A stretch of 64,000 nt of DNA from Lactobacillus gasseri ATCC 33323 = JCM 1131 (GCF_000014425.1 NC_008530.1:558001-622000), one strand, 5' to 3'. Counted from the stretch's first letter, positions 9,133 to 18,783 are shown. A program made the numbers and translations. Notes: a model not told the origin generated them from the letters alone.

Positions 9133-9775
9133 ACTTGACGTTGCTCAAAACAGAACGAATCTTAGTTGTAAGCATATCAATAGCAACATCATTTTCTCCA
9201 CCTTCTGGAACGATGATGTCCGCATAACGCTTAGTTGGTTCAATAAATTGGTTGTACATTGGCTTAACGGTCTTTAAGTATTGATCAATAACTGAATGAA
9301 CTGAATGAACTGAACGACCACGTTCTTGCGTGTCACGTTCTAATCTTCTGATAAAACGAATATCGTCATCCGTATCAACAAAGACCTTGATGCTCATTAA
9401 ATTACGTAAGTTTTCTTCACCAAGAACGAGAATACCTTCTAGGATAATAATATCAGCTGGTTCAGTGTGAATAGTCTTTTCACTTCTAGTATGAGCAGTA
9501 AAGTCGTAAACTGGCATTTCAACTGCCTTATAGTCCATTAATTGACGAAGTTGCTCAACAAGTAGTGGCATGTCAAAGGCATCTGGATGATCGTAGTTAA
9601 TCTTTTTACGCTCTGACATTGATAAGTCATCGTTATTCTTGTAATAAGAATCTTGCGTCATAATTAAAATATGGTCATCTTGTTGTAATTGGTCATAAAT
9701 TTCATGGGCAATGGTTGTCTTCCCACTACCTGAACCACCGGCAATTCCAATGATAATAGGGCGTTTACTTTGCAC
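9131..9775 (-). CDS. udk: Uridine kinase
   Basis: Cytoplasmic pyrimidine-salvage kinase (uridine/cytidine + NTP to UMP/CMP), 214 residues from the GTG start. The P-loop is 'GGSGSGKTT', followed by the family blocks 'TQDSYYKNN', 'YDHPDAFD', '[10 protein letters not shown]', '[15 protein letters not shown]' and '[13 protein letters not shown]'. GTG 9775 is chosen because AAGGAG lies 8-9 bases upstream; the frame extends further upstream without a ribosome site. The lid segment reads [13 protein letters not shown], where the SVH unit is doubled by a 9-bp tandem repeat. Expressed alone, divergent from the broken MFS gene. Confidence 0.93.
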   Translation of the reverse strand: MQSKRPIIIGIAGGSGSGKTTIAHEIYDQLQQDDHILIMTQDSYYKNNDDLSMSERKKINYDHPDAFDMPLLVEQLRQLMDYKAVEMPVYDFTAHTRSEKTIHTEPADIIILEGILVLGEENLRNLMSIKVFVDTDDDIRFIRRLERDTQERGRSVHSVHSVIDQYLKTVKPMYNQFIEPTKRYADIIVPEGGENDVAIDMLTTKIRSVLSNVK

Positions 9776-9936
9776 AATTAAAATCTCCTTTTTTAAACTA
9801 TTACAATAATACCTTAAAATTACGCTCTGTGATAGATTTACAGGCAATAATATTGACAAATATGTGTTTTTTCTGAATATGTGAAGTAAAATAAAATTGA
9901 AAGTGTTATGTATGGTTTTAAAAAGAAGGTTTTACT

Positions 9937-11304
9937 TTGACTGCTCAAGAGAAAGCCGCAATCAAGAATTGGAATCCCCGATATCGGAGAAATGTCTATT
10001 TATATCTATGGATTTACGGAATTTTAGGTGCGGTAACTGGAATTACTAATGATGCAGCTTTGTCATACTTTGATATAGTAGCACCAGGATTAATTTCAGG
10101 TTTGAATATCTTTAATGCAATTACTGCATTATTAATGTCGTTGATGATTGTTTGGGTACATGAATTAGGTTATCGCAAAATTTTGTTGATTTTGCCGCCT
10201 TTAACTTCTATTTTTCTGGCGTTGACTACTATTACAACTAACCAAATAGTTATTATGTTTGCTTACATTATTTCATGGACTGCAATTGGAGTTTATGACT
10301 TAATGTATCCTCTAATGTGGACTTCTTATGTTCCTAAAGAAATTAGAACTAAGATGTTTACGGTAGTAATGGTTGTAAACTTAGTTGCGCAAACCATCTT
10401 AACTTTCATTGGTGGGAAGGCAGTAGTGTACTTTTTTAGCAAGATGCAGAGTATTCCTTATGATACTGCTTCTAATCTATCTGCTCATACTGCTCAACTA
10501 AGTGGAAGTTATCTAGCTAATTATACTAATGCCTTTAGAATAGTATTGATTTTGACTGCTTTAGTTAATGTAGTTGCTTTTGTATTGGCAATATTTATTA
10601 AAGATGAGCCAAAGGACTATCGAACCGTTGGGATGAAGAAACCGCAAACGCCAGAAGAGAAGAAGAAAGCTTTTGAAGCCTTAATTAATAAAAAGACGAT
10701 TATGTGGATTCTGTACATTGCAGGTATTCAACTAGGTGCAAGATTGGTTGTTCCTTATATACCAATTTATTTGAATGATTATCTGCATATTCCCCGGGGA
10801 ATTACTTCAACGATAAATACCTTTTAGACCGCAGCAATGTTTATTGGATATTTCTTTGCTCCATTCTTAGCAAAGAAGTTAGGTGCCATTGTTTCTATTG
10901 CTGCTGGGACCTTAACTTGTGCACCATTAATGTTCTTAATGGCTAATGGTCGGCATTTTGGTACTGGAATTACTCTTTTTGTAGTTGTAGGAGTTTTGCT
11001 ATTTTTACGTAGTGGTTTAGCAAATGCAACAATGCCGATTCAGCAAGAAGTACAGATGATTATTGTAGATAAGGATATGCGTCCAGCATTTACTGCTGTG
11101 GTTCAGATTGCATATGCGGTAATTGGAATAATTGATGGATTATTTACAGCCTTTTATTTACTTAAGACGCCAGCTGGGTATGCGAATGCATACTACATTG
11201 CGACTGCTCTATATGTAGTAGTAAGTATCTTATTAATTGTAATGTTTGCTAAGCAGTATAACTGGATCTTAGATGAGAAAAAGAGCAAATCTAATGAAAA
11301 ATAG
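9937..11304 (+). pseudogene. MFS transporter interrupted by an in-frame TAG
   Basis: A 12-helix-type permease of about 455 codons, read as two consecutive frames (9937-10827 and 10837-11304) in the same register and separated only by TAG at 10825-10827. The residues after the stop ('TAAMFIGYFFAPFLAKKLGA') continue the fold, so a single substitution (CAG to TAG would be the simplest) cut the protein at residue ~296. The start is TTG 9937 behind AAGAAGG. The substrate is not recognisable: it has the MFS layout with a long charged central loop ('KDEPKDYRTVGMKKPQTPEEKKKA'-like, about residue 230). Most likely inactive unless the stop is suppressed or is a sequencing error. Confidence 0.85.
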
Positions 11305-11331
11305 TTAATTGATAACTTAAGAATAATAATA

Positions 11332-11373
11332 AAATACCGAATTAGTCGTGAAAGTGACTGATTCGGTATTTTT
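11332..11373 (+). terminator. Strong terminator after the MFS pseudogene
   Basis: About 16-bp stem AAATACCGAATTAGTC / GACTGATTCGGTATTT (one G-U pair) with an 8-nt loop and a T-run. Confidence 0.92.
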
Positions 11374-11447
11374 GGTATTTTCGGGGGATGAAAGATGGTA
11401 ATATTTAAGACATAAAAATAATGTTGATTATTTAAGGAGAAGAAATG

Positions 11448-11618
11448 ATGAAAGATATTAGAAAAGAAAATATTGTTAAAGCTACTACTTTGAGTGAAGA
11501 AGAAATGATTGAAGTTGTTGGTGGAAAGGCAGTGAATGGTTTTGTTAATGGAAATTTTAGTAGCAGAATCAGTCTCTTTTGCACTTTTACAAAAAATGAT
11601 AGTAAAATTAATGAATAA
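11448..11618 (+). CDS. Bacteriocin-like peptide with double-glycine leader
   Basis: 56-residue secreted-peptide precursor. The leader MKDIRKENIVKATTLSEEEM followed by IEVVGG is a textbook class II bacteriocin/pheromone double-glycine leader (L-S-x-x-E-M/L-x-x-V-x-G-G), normally cut by a C39-peptidase ABC exporter. The predicted mature part is 30 residues: KAVNGFVNGNFSSRISLFCT, then FTKNDSKINE. It has one Cys and no YGNGV motif, so it is not a standard pediocin-type peptide. AAGGAG lies 8 bases before the ATG at 11448 (another ATG lies at 11445). The immunity-type gene follows 29 bp downstream. No exporter gene is seen in the window, so export would need one elsewhere. Confidence 0.75.
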   Translation: MKDIRKENIVKATTLSEEEMIEVVGGKAVNGFVNGNFSSRISLFCTFTKNDSKINE

Positions 11619-11647
11619 ATGATAATATTTGGAAACAAAACTACTCT

Positions 11648-11977
11648 TTGGAGGACAGAAATATAAAAAATGAATTGAAACAAGTGTTGAATGACTTTAT
11701 CTCACTTGCTAAGACTCGTTATGATAGGAAAGGCAACGAATACTTACTAGAGCAACTTGAAGTTGCCTTAGACAAGTTAGAACATAATGTTCAAGATGAA
11801 GTAGATGAAGCTCGTGCAACTTATCAAAATATAAATACTATTTGTCTTACTAACCATCTTCACTTGGAAACAGATGAAGAAGCATTACTTGAAAAGATTA
11901 AAAAAATTTCAATGAGTAAAGGCTGGCTTGGTGGCTTAAACAGCTGGAATACGACCAATACTTGGCCTGGAAAATAA
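11648..11977 (+). CDS. Bacteriocin immunity protein (enterocin A immunity-like)
   Basis: About 105-110 residues, soluble and helix-rich ('LKQVLNDFISLAKTRY', 'NEYLLEQLEVALDKLEHNV', 'EDALLEKIKKIS'-like pattern). This is the size and four-helix style of class II immunity proteins, which protect the producer's mannose-PTS from its own peptide. It sits directly behind the double-glycine peptide gene, before a terminator. The start is uncertain: the frame opens at TTG 11648, but the only good ribosome site (GGAGG at 11650-11654) lies inside it and is spaced for a codon at 11663, which is ATA. Confidence 0.65.
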   Translation: MEDRNIKNELKQVLNDFISLAKTRYDRKGNEYLLEQLEVALDKLEHNVQDEVDEARATYQNINTICLTNHLHLETDEEALLEKIKKISMSKGWLGGLNSWNTTNTWPGK

Positions 11978-12017
11978 GAGAAACATAAATATCAAAAACA
12001 AAATCTATCCAAGAATG

Positions 12018-12045
12018 AAGAATAGTCGAAGGGCTATTCTTTTTT
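12018..12045 (+). terminator. Terminator of the bacteriocin locus
   Basis: AAGAATAG / CTATTCTT stem with an 8-nt loop and TTTTT. Confidence 0.85.
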
Positions 12046-12112
12046 AATATATTAACTTTATGTGCATATTTTTTAAAAGTGAACTAAAATGGATCTGTAA
12101 AAAGGAATAGAA

Positions 12113-14914
12113 GTGATAACTTTGACTAAAAATGATGAAAACGATGAGATAATTAAGGTTGCTCAATTATCTGTTGAAGATGCACTGAAGGAATTAAATA
12201 CTAGTCAAAGTGGCTTAACAATTGATGAAGTTCATACACTACAGCAAAAATATGGAAAGAATATTTTTGCCAAAGCAAACCAGGAGCCACTTTGGAAGAA
12301 ATTTTTAGCTAATTTTACTAATTTAATGGCGATTCTGCTTTGGGTAGCAGGTATTATTGCTTTTTGTGCTGATTTAGTGCAATTAGGAATTGCTATTTGG
12401 GCCGTAAATATCATTAATGGTATTTTTAGTTTTTGGCAAGAATTTCAAGCTGATAAGGCAACTGAAGCGCTAGCGAATATGCTTCCTTCTTATACAAGAG
12501 TTGTAAGAAACGGAAAAGAAGAAAAGATTTTAGCTAATGATTTAGTACCCGGCGATATCGTTAAGCTTGAAGAAGGAGACGATATCCCAGCTGACATTCG
12601 TGTAATTGCTGCAACAACGGCTCAAGCTGATCAATCTTCGTTGACTGGCGAAGTGAACCCAGTTCATAAGGGTGCTCATGCTGTTGAAGACGCGAAGAAG
12701 AAAAATCACGCTGATCTTAATAACATGATTTTCTCTGGTACCAATATGATGAAGGGTAATGTTACTGGAGTTGTTGTTAAGACGGGGATGAATACTGATT
12801 TTGGTAAGATTGCTGAATTAACACAAAATGTTGCTCAGCAAAAGAGTCCGCTTGAAAAAGAACTGGATACTTTAACTAAGCAGATTTCAATTTTAGCCAT
12901 TTCAATTGGGATTATTTTCTTCTTAATTGCTACTTTCTTTGTTCACTATCCTTTAGTAAAAGGCTTTGTCTTTGCTCTAGGAATGATTGTAGCTTTTATA
13001 CCAGAAGGATTAGAACCAACAGTTACTTTATCTTTAGCTGGGGCGGTTCAACGAATGGCAAAAAAGCACGCTCTAATTAAGCGTTTATCTAGCGTAGAAA
13101 CGTTAGGTTCGACATCAGTGATTTGTTCTGATAAAACAGGAACTTTAACTAAGAATGAAATGACAGTTAAAGAACTTTGGACCCTAGAAAAAAGCTACCA
13201 TGTTTCTGGCGAAGGCTATGCAGTTCGAGGCCATATTAAAGAAGGACCAACGCATGTTTTCGCTAAAGATAATGACACTTTAAAAGAAGTATTACTTGGT
13301 GGAGTTTTTGCAGACAATGCAAAAATTCAAGCACCAGATAAGAAGCATCTACGCTATCAAATCTTGGGAGATCCAACTGAAGCATGCCTTGAAGTGGTTG
13401 CTCGAAAAGGTAAAGTTGATGTTGAAGCTGAATTAAAAAATACGCCGCGAGTTAAAGAACTACCATTTGATTCAAGCAGAAAAATGATGACGGTAATTCA
13501 AAGCTCTGATGGCACACACCGTTTTAATACCTATACTAAGGGTGCTCCGAACTGTGTAGTTGATAAGTGTACTTCTTATTTAGAACACGGTGAGATAAAG
13601 CCTATTACCCAGGAAATAAAAGATAAGATTATGCGAGCTAATGATGGCTATGCGAAGGATGGCCTGCGTGTTTTAGCAGTTGCAGGACGTAATCTTGATC
13701 AAAAGATGATGGATAATTTAGATTCAGCAACAATTGAAACTGTTGAAAAGGATCTTACTTTCTTAGGCTTGACAGTCATGATGGATCCACCAAGAGCAGA
13801 AGTGTATAAAGCCGCTCGTGAATGTCGCAAAGCTGGAATTAAGGTAACGATGGTTACCGGTGATTATGGCTTAACTGCTAAAAGTATTGCACGCCAAATT
13901 GGTTTGAACGATCCAGATAAGCCTTTAACTGTAATTACAGGGGATGCCTTAAAGACAATGCCAGATGATGAATTAAGACATTATCTTGAAGGTGAGGTTG
14001 TCTTTGCTCGAATGGCACCTGAGCAAAAATACCGTGTCGTTTCTATGTATGAAAAAATGGGCAAGATTGTTGCTGCTACCGGTGACGGTGTTAATGATGC
14101 TCCAGCCTTAAAGAAAGCCAATATTGGAATTGCCATGGGCGGTACTGGTACTGATGTTGCAAAAGAAGCAGCCGATATGATTTTGACTGATGATAATTTT
14201 GCATCTATTGTCGGAGCAATTAAAGAAGGACGCGGAGTCTACAGCAATATTCGTAAGTTTTTAATTTACATCTTAAACTCAAATATGCCAGAAGCAGTTC
14301 CTTCAGTTTTGTTCTTGCTTTCAGGTGGTGCAATTCCGCTTGCTTTAACTGTAATGGAAATTCTATTTATTGACTTAGGAACAGATATGATTCCAGCTCT
14401 TGGATTAGGACGTGAAGATCCTGAAAAAGGCATCATGGATCGACCTCCACGGTCGCCTAAGGATCACTTAATTAATAAGCATGTTTTAGCTAAAGCATTT
14501 TTATGGTATGGCTTAATTGCTTCAATTATTGCGACAGCAGCATTCTTTGGTGCTAACTTCTATCGTGGTCATATTTTTCCAAATTTACCAGAGGTAGGTT
14601 GGGATTATCGTCAAGCAACGACAGTAACGTTGGCTGCAATTATCTTTTGTCAGATTGCGGCAGTATTAAATATTCGTTATTCAAGACAATCAATGTTTAA
14701 TAAGCATTTCTTCAAGAATTCCATGATCTTTATCGGAATTATTATGGAGATAGTTTTGTTGCTATGCATTTCTTACGTGCCAGTTTTCCAGTCATTCTTT
14801 GGTACGGAGCCACTTAATTCACATGATTGGATTATGCTAGTATGTATTCCAATTCCGCTAATTTTAATTGATGAGTTAAGAAAGTGGATTTTAAGGAAAA
14901 ATTATAAAAAGTAA
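12113..14914 (+). CDS. P-type cation ATPase, Na+/K+-ATPase-like (P2 type)
   Basis: Membrane ion pump of 933 residues. N-terminal cation-ATPase domain; actuator loop with 'SSLTGEVNPV' (TGE motif); TM4 'IVAFIPEGLEPTVTL'; phosphorylation site 'SDKTGTLTKNE' (Asp ~340); nucleotide domain with 'KGAP'; hinge 'TGDGVNDAPALKKA'; and C-terminal helices. The TM6 segment 'EILFIDLGTDMIPALGLGRE' matches the D-L-G-T-D-M-(V/I)-P-A signature of Na+/K+- and H+/K+-ATPase alpha subunits (class IIC) better than the SERCA pattern. Transported ion unknown; Na+ or K+ exchange is inferred. GTG 12113 follows AAAGGA; TTG 12122 is an alternative. Single-gene unit with its own terminator. Confidence 0.88.
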   Translation: MITLTKNDENDEIIKVAQLSVEDALKELNTSQSGLTIDEVHTLQQKYGKNIFAKANQEPLWKKFLANFTNLMAILLWVAGIIAFCADLVQLGIAIWAVNIINGIFSFWQEFQADKATEALANMLPSYTRVVRNGKEEKILANDLVPGDIVKLEEGDDIPADIRVIAATTAQADQSSLTGEVNPVHKGAHAVEDAKKKNHADLNNMIFSGTNMMKGNVTGVVVKTGMNTDFGKIAELTQNVAQQKSPLEKELDTLTKQISILAISIGIIFFLIATFFVHYPLVKGFVFALGMIVAFIPEGLEPTVTLSLAGAVQRMAKKHALIKRLSSVETLGSTSVICSDKTGTLTKNEMTVKELWTLEKSYHVSGEGYAVRGHIKEGPTHVFAKDNDTLKEVLLGGVFADNAKIQAPDKKHLRYQILGDPTEACLEVVARKGKVDVEAELKNTPRVKELPFDSSRKMMTVIQSSDGTHRFNTYTKGAPNCVVDKCTSYLEHGEIKPITQEIKDKIMRANDGYAKDGLRVLAVAGRNLDQKMMDNLDSATIETVEKDLTFLGLTVMMDPPRAEVYKAARECRKAGIKVTMVTGDYGLTAKSIARQIGLNDPDKPLTVITGDALKTMPDDELRHYLEGEVVFARMAPEQKYRVVSMYEKMGKIVAATGDGVNDAPALKKANIGIAMGGTGTDVAKEAADMILTDDNFASIVGAIKEGRGVYSNIRKFLIYILNSNMPEAVPSVLFLLSGGAIPLALTVMEILFIDLGTDMIPALGLGREDPEKGIMDRPPRSPKDHLINKHVLAKAFLWYGLIASIIATAAFFGANFYRGHIFPNLPEVGWDYRQATTVTLAAIIFCQIAAVLNIRYSRQSMFNKHFFKNSMIFIGIIMEIVLLLCISYVPVFQSFFGTEPLNSHDWIMLVCIPIPLILIDELRKWILRKNYKK

Positions 14915-14922
14915 ATAAACTT

Positions 14923-14952
14923 TAACTGCTAGTTTTAACTAGCAGTTTTTTC
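14923..14952 (+). terminator. P-type ATPase terminator
   Basis: AACTGCTAGT / ACTAGCAGTT hairpin with a short T-rich loop, followed by TTTTTT. Confidence 0.88.
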
Positions 14953-14986
14953 TTGCTAAAATATTAAAAATAAAGGTGGCGAAAGT

Positions 14987-15835
14987 ATGAAAAAAGGATT
15001 GGTAATGGAAGGCGGAGCGATGCGCTGTATGTTCACCGCTGGTGTGATTGATACTTTAATGAAAGAAAAAATTAAGTTTGATGGAGCAATTGGTGTTTCA
15101 GCTGGAGCAGCATTTGGTTGCAATTATAAGTCAAGGCAAATAGGACGTGTACTGCGTTATAACATGAAATACGCTAGGGATCCTCGCTTATCAAGTTGGC
15201 AGTCGTGGCTAAAGACAGGAGACTTATATGGCGCTGATTTTTGCTACCGAGAACTACCAGTTAAATTAGATATCTTTGATACAAGCGCTTTTCAAAAAAA
15301 TCCAATGGATTTTTGGTGTGTAGCGACTGACATTGATAATGGAGAAGCTGTATATCACAAGTTGTTGTCAGGTAAAGAGGCTGATTTAAAATGGATTCGT
15401 GCCTCTTCTTCTATTCCAGTTTTTGCAAGGCCAGTAGAGATAGGTAATCGAAAGTATTGGGATGGGGGGATTAGTGATTCAATCCCGATTAAATTTTTTG
15501 AAAAAATTGGCTATCAGAAGAATATTGTAATTTTGACGCAACCACTATCTTACCGAAAAGAAGTAAGTAAACTATATCCAGCATTAGAGTTAGTCTTGCA
15601 CAAGTATCCTGCTGTCTTAAGAAAATTGAAGACTAGGGCAAAAGATTATAATGATGTCCTTAGTTATATTAGAAAAAAAGAAGTTCAAGGCAAGCTTTTA
15701 GTTATCAGGCCTCCTTATCATTTGGATATTGGTACGATGGAAAAAGATCCTAAGGAATTGAAACGAGTATACAATATTGGCGTAAAAGAAGCTCAAAGGA
15801 ATCTAAAAGCGATTCAATCGTATTTAAGCGAATAA
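14987..15835 (+). CDS. Patatin-like phospholipase family protein
   Basis: 282-residue predicted Ser-Asp lipid acyl hydrolase. The oxyanion loop 'GLVMEGGAMRC' comes first, then the nucleophile elbow 'IGVSAGAAFG' (G-x-S-x-G) and the dyad Asp in 'KYWDGGISDSIP' at about residue 160. Bacterial relatives (YjjU type) are cytoplasmic, and there is no signal peptide here. Start ATG 14987 follows AAAGGTGG. Monocistronic. Substrate not predictable from sequence. Confidence 0.88.
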   Translation: MKKGLVMEGGAMRCMFTAGVIDTLMKEKIKFDGAIGVSAGAAFGCNYKSRQIGRVLRYNMKYARDPRLSSWQSWLKTGDLYGADFCYRELPVKLDIFDTSAFQKNPMDFWCVATDIDNGEAVYHKLLSGKEADLKWIRASSSIPVFARPVEIGNRKYWDGGISDSIPIKFFEKIGYQKNIVILTQPLSYRKEVSKLYPALELVLHKYPAVLRKLKTRAKDYNDVLSYIRKKEVQGKLLVIRPPYHLDIGTMEKDPKELKRVYNIGVKEAQRNLKAIQSYLSE

Positions 15836-15842
15836 TATTTAC

Positions 15843-15872
15843 TTGTCTTCATTGCGTTTCATTCGCTATAAT
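15843..15872 (+). promoter_or_regulatory. Promoter of the second amino-acid ABC operon
   Basis: TTGTCT, 18-bp spacer, then a perfect TATAAT at 15867-15872, about 65 bp before the start codon. Confidence 0.65.
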
Positions 15873-15937
15873 TAACAAAAGCTTAAAATTTTGGTTTTTA
15901 ATTTTTAATAGTAATAATTATAGAAGGAATGAGCGTA

Positions 15938-17434
15938 ATGAAGAAAACAAAACTATTTAGCTTCTTCTTTGCATTTCTACTCTTCTTCTCACTTGGTGCC
16001 GCTTTTATTCAACCAGCTCAAGCAGCTAGTGAAAAAAAGGTTGCAGAAGGCAGCGTTTTAAAGAAGATTAAGAAGAGTGGAGAGCTAGTAGTTGGTACAT
16101 CTGCCGACTATCCACCGTTAGAGTTTACAGCAAGTGAAAACGGTAAGACTAAATATGTTGGAGTCGATATTGAATTAGCTAAAGACATTGCACAAGACTT
16201 GGGCGTTAAGCTTGTTATTAAGAATATGTCTTTTGACTCGTTGTTAGTTGCACTTGAAACAGGAAAGGTAGACATGGTTATTTCTGCTATGACACCTACT
16301 CCTGAAAGAAAACAAAGTGTGGCTTTTTCAAAAATTTACTACAAGCCAAGTGGTGAATATTTTTTAGTAAATAAAAAAGATAAGGATAAATATACAAGCA
16401 TCCAAAGCCTTAAGGGTCAAGCTATTGGTGCGCAAACAGGAAGCAACCAATATAATTTAGTTAAATCGCAAATGAAAGATTCTAAGTTAAAAGGCCTTGG
16501 GAAAATTAATAACTTGGTCTTAGCTTTACAATCTGGTAAGGTTTCGGCAGTTGTCGTTGAAGAATTAATCGCTAAAGCTTATGCGGAAAACAATAATAGC
16601 TTAGCCGCAGTACGTTCAAACTTGAAAGAAACACAGTCTGGTAATGCAGTAGCAATTGCCAAGGGACAAGATGAATTAGTTGCTCAGGTGAATAAAACTA
16701 TTGATCATGTTCAAAAGAAAGACTTAATTAATAAACAATATCTTCCAGCAGCTGCCAAATATATGAAAACGGAAAAGAAAAGTAATACTTTTGCTAAATA
16801 TATTCCATACTTCTTCAAGGGCATCTGGTACACAATTGTAATTACTGTCTTTTCTGTCATTATTGGTATTGTTTTAGGAATTATTTTAGCTTTAATGCGC
16901 CTGTCTAAGAATCCAATTTTACACTGGCTTGCCGTTTGCTACATTGAATTTATTCGTGGTACGCCTCAAATGGTTCAAATTTTGTTTGTATACTTTGGAA
17001 TCGGATATTTAATTTCTAATCTGTCAGCTTTAGTTGCTGGTATTATCGCTATCGGTCTTAATTCTGGAGCTTATGTGGCTGAGGATATTAGGTCAGGAAT
17101 CGATTCTTTGCCAAAAGGACAAATGGAAGCAGCACGTTCCTTAGGCTTAAGTCGTCAGAAAGCATTTAGATATGTAATTATTCCTCAGGCAATAAAGAAT
17201 ATTTGGCCAGCCTTAGGTAATGAATTTATTACTTTATTGAAGGATAGTTCCTTGGTTTCAGTAATTGGAGTAGCTGAATTAATGTATCAAACACAATTGG
17301 TTCAGACTTCAACTTATAAGGGTGTATTACCATTATTCATTGCCATGATTATTTACTTTATTATGACTTTCTCATTAACGAGATTGTTGAATCATTTTGA
17401 AAAGAGGATGAAGCGTAATGACAGCAATGATTAA
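15938..17434 (+). CDS. Amino-acid ABC transporter, fused substrate-binding and permease protein
   Basis: One polypeptide of about 498 residues carrying both halves of an importer. It has a signal sequence ([14 protein letters not shown]... to 'AQAA'), a family-3 binding domain (~35-270, '[14 protein letters not shown]', '[12 protein letters not shown]') and a HisM-type permease (~285-490) with EAA loop '[20 protein letters not shown]'. This fusion is the GlnP layout of lactic acid bacteria, for glutamine/glutamate-type substrates. ATG 15938 is chosen over ATG 15929 because GAAGGA touches the latter and is 9 bases from the former. The 3' end overlaps the ATPase gene by 17 bp. Confidence 0.92.
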   Translation: MKKTKLFSFFFAFLLFFSLGAAFIQPAQAASEKKVAEGSVLKKIKKSGELVVGTSADYPPLEFTASENGKTKYVGVDIELAKDIAQDLGVKLVIKNMSFDSLLVALETGKVDMVISAMTPTPERKQSVAFSKIYYKPSGEYFLVNKKDKDKYTSIQSLKGQAIGAQTGSNQYNLVKSQMKDSKLKGLGKINNLVLALQSGKVSAVVVEELIAKAYAENNNSLAAVRSNLKETQSGNAVAIAKGQDELVAQVNKTIDHVQKKDLINKQYLPAAAKYMKTEKKSNTFAKYIPYFFKGIWYTIVITVFSVIIGIVLGIILALMRLSKNPILHWLAVCYIEFIRGTPQMVQILFVYFGIGYLISNLSALVAGIIAIGLNSGAYVAEDIRSGIDSLPKGQMEAARSLGLSRQKAFRYVIIPQAIKNIWPALGNEFITLLKDSSLVSVIGVAELMYQTQLVQTSTYKGVLPLFIAMIIYFIMTFSLTRLLNHFEKRMKRNDSND

Positions 17435-18152
17435 GGTTGAACATTTAAAGAAAAGTTTTGGAAAAAAAGAAGTCCTTAAAGATATTTCTGCAAATGTTGA
17501 TAAAGGAAAAGTTATTAGTATCATTGGTCCATCAGGTTCAGGAAAGAGTACTTTTTTACGCTGTCTCAATGTGCTTGAAACGCCAACTAGTGGCAAGATT
17601 GTTTTTGATGGACAAGATTTAACGCATATTAATGAAAAAGAGTTAGATATTTTACGTGAAAAAATGGGAATGGTTTTTCAAAGTTTTAATCTTTTTCCTA
17701 ATATGAATGTAATTGAAAATATCAAACTTGCTCCAATGAAGGTTAAAGGGGTAAATGAACAAGATGCTGAGAAGCAAGCTTTAGAATTACTTGATAAGGT
17801 TGGCTTGAAAGATCGGGCTGAGCAATATCCTTCGAGCCTCTCTGGCGGTCAACAACAGCGTGTTGCCATTGCTCGAGCTTTAGCAATGGATCCAGAGGTA
17901 ATGCTGTTTGATGAGCCAACAAGTGCATTAGATCCAGAGATGGTCGGAGAAGTTTTAAAGACAATGCAGGATTTAGCTGATTCGGGAATGACGATGGTTA
18001 TTGTTACTCACGAAATGGGTTTTGCTCGTGAAGTTTCTGATGAAGTTTGGTTTATGGCAGATGGATATTTACAGGAACAGGGTAGTCCTGAGCAAATTTT
18101 TGAAAATCCGCAGAGCCCACGTGCACAAGATTTCCTTTCTAAAGTTTTATAA
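17418..18152 (+). CDS. glnQ: Amino-acid ABC transporter ATPase
   Basis: Energising subunit for the fused transporter just upstream. 244 residues with Walker A 'GPSGSGKST', Q-loop '[12 protein letters not shown]', signature '[16 protein letters not shown]', Walker B '[14 protein letters not shown]' and switch His '[10 protein letters not shown]'. GAGGA lies 9 bases before the ATG, inside the upstream gene, indicating coupled translation. It is a paralogue of the truncated ATPase at the left edge of the window. Confidence 0.94.
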   Translation: MTAMIKVEHLKKSFGKKEVLKDISANVDKGKVISIIGPSGSGKSTFLRCLNVLETPTSGKIVFDGQDLTHINEKELDILREKMGMVFQSFNLFPNMNVIENIKLAPMKVKGVNEQDAEKQALELLDKVGLKDRAEQYPSSLSGGQQQRVAIARALAMDPEVMLFDEPTSALDPEMVGEVLKTMQDLADSGMTMVIVTHEMGFAREVSDEVWFMADGYLQEQGSPEQIFENPQSPRAQDFLSKVL

Positions 18153-18172
18153 ACATTAATATTTCTTTTAAA

Positions 18173-18207
18173 TAAGCACTTTCTTTTTACAAGGAGAGTG
18201 TTTTTCT
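18173..18207 (+). terminator. Probable terminator after glnQ
   Basis: Imperfect AAGCACTTTCT / AGGAGAGTGTTTTT stem ending in a T-run. Confidence 0.55.
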
Positions 18208-18251
18208 TTATAATGGTTTCTTGACAAAAAAGTTGGAAAGGGATGAGTTTA

Positions 18252-18773
18252 ATGAAGATTAGACAAGCTACAATGAATAACTATGATCAAATCATGTCGA
18301 TTTTGAAAGATGGTGCAAACCAACTAGCGGAGCGCGGAGTTGATCAATGGCAAGGAGAATATCCTTCTCCAGATCAAATTAAAGAAGATATTGACAAAGG
18401 CTTTGCTTATCTGGCTGTTTCAGCTGATGGCGAAACTGTAGGTGCCATTTCAATTGTTGAAGCTCCAGATCATTCCTACGATAATTTAAAGGGTAAATGG
18501 CTTCTTAATACAGATAAGTATGTGGTAATTCATCGTGTTGCGATTCATTCAAAGCATGCGGGCCATGGCTATGCCACTAAATTGTTGACTGAAGTAATTG
18601 ATTATATTCGTGATAATCGTAAAGATATTGATAGTATTCGTATTGATACTCATGAGAATAATACTGCGATGCAGCATTTGATTGATAAAATGAATTTTAG
18701 TAAAGTAGGAGAACTACATGGGATTTATCGTCCAGATGAAATTTCATACGTTTATGAAAATGTCAGAGAATAA
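18252..18773 (+). CDS. GNAT-family N-acetyltransferase
   Basis: Acetyl-CoA dependent acyltransferase of 173 residues. The acetyl-CoA loop is 'VHRVAIHSKHAGHGYATKLL' (V-x-x-x-x-x-G-x-G/A pattern), followed by 'IRIDTHENNTAMQHLIDKMNF', the usual motif-B region. The start at ATG 18252 has GAAAGGG 9 bases upstream; ATG 18243 is too close to it. Acceptor unknown. Confidence 0.85.
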   Translation: MKIRQATMNNYDQIMSILKDGANQLAERGVDQWQGEYPSPDQIKEDIDKGFAYLAVSADGETVGAISIVEAPDHSYDNLKGKWLLNTDKYVVIHRVAIHSKHAGHGYATKLLTEVIDYIRDNRKDIDSIRIDTHENNTAMQHLIDKMNFSKVGELHGIYRPDEISYVYENVRE

Positions 18774-18783
18774 ATAACTTTTT

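Noticed and set aside
10825-10827. Programmed TAG read-through (suppression or recoding) in the MFS gene
   Set aside because: No stem-loop or recoding context was seen after the stop; a nonsense mutation is simpler.
11448-11618. Calling the small peptide a pediocin-like (class IIa) bacteriocin
   Set aside because: The mature part lacks YGNGV and the paired cysteines; only the leader and the immunity-type neighbour support a bacteriocin call.
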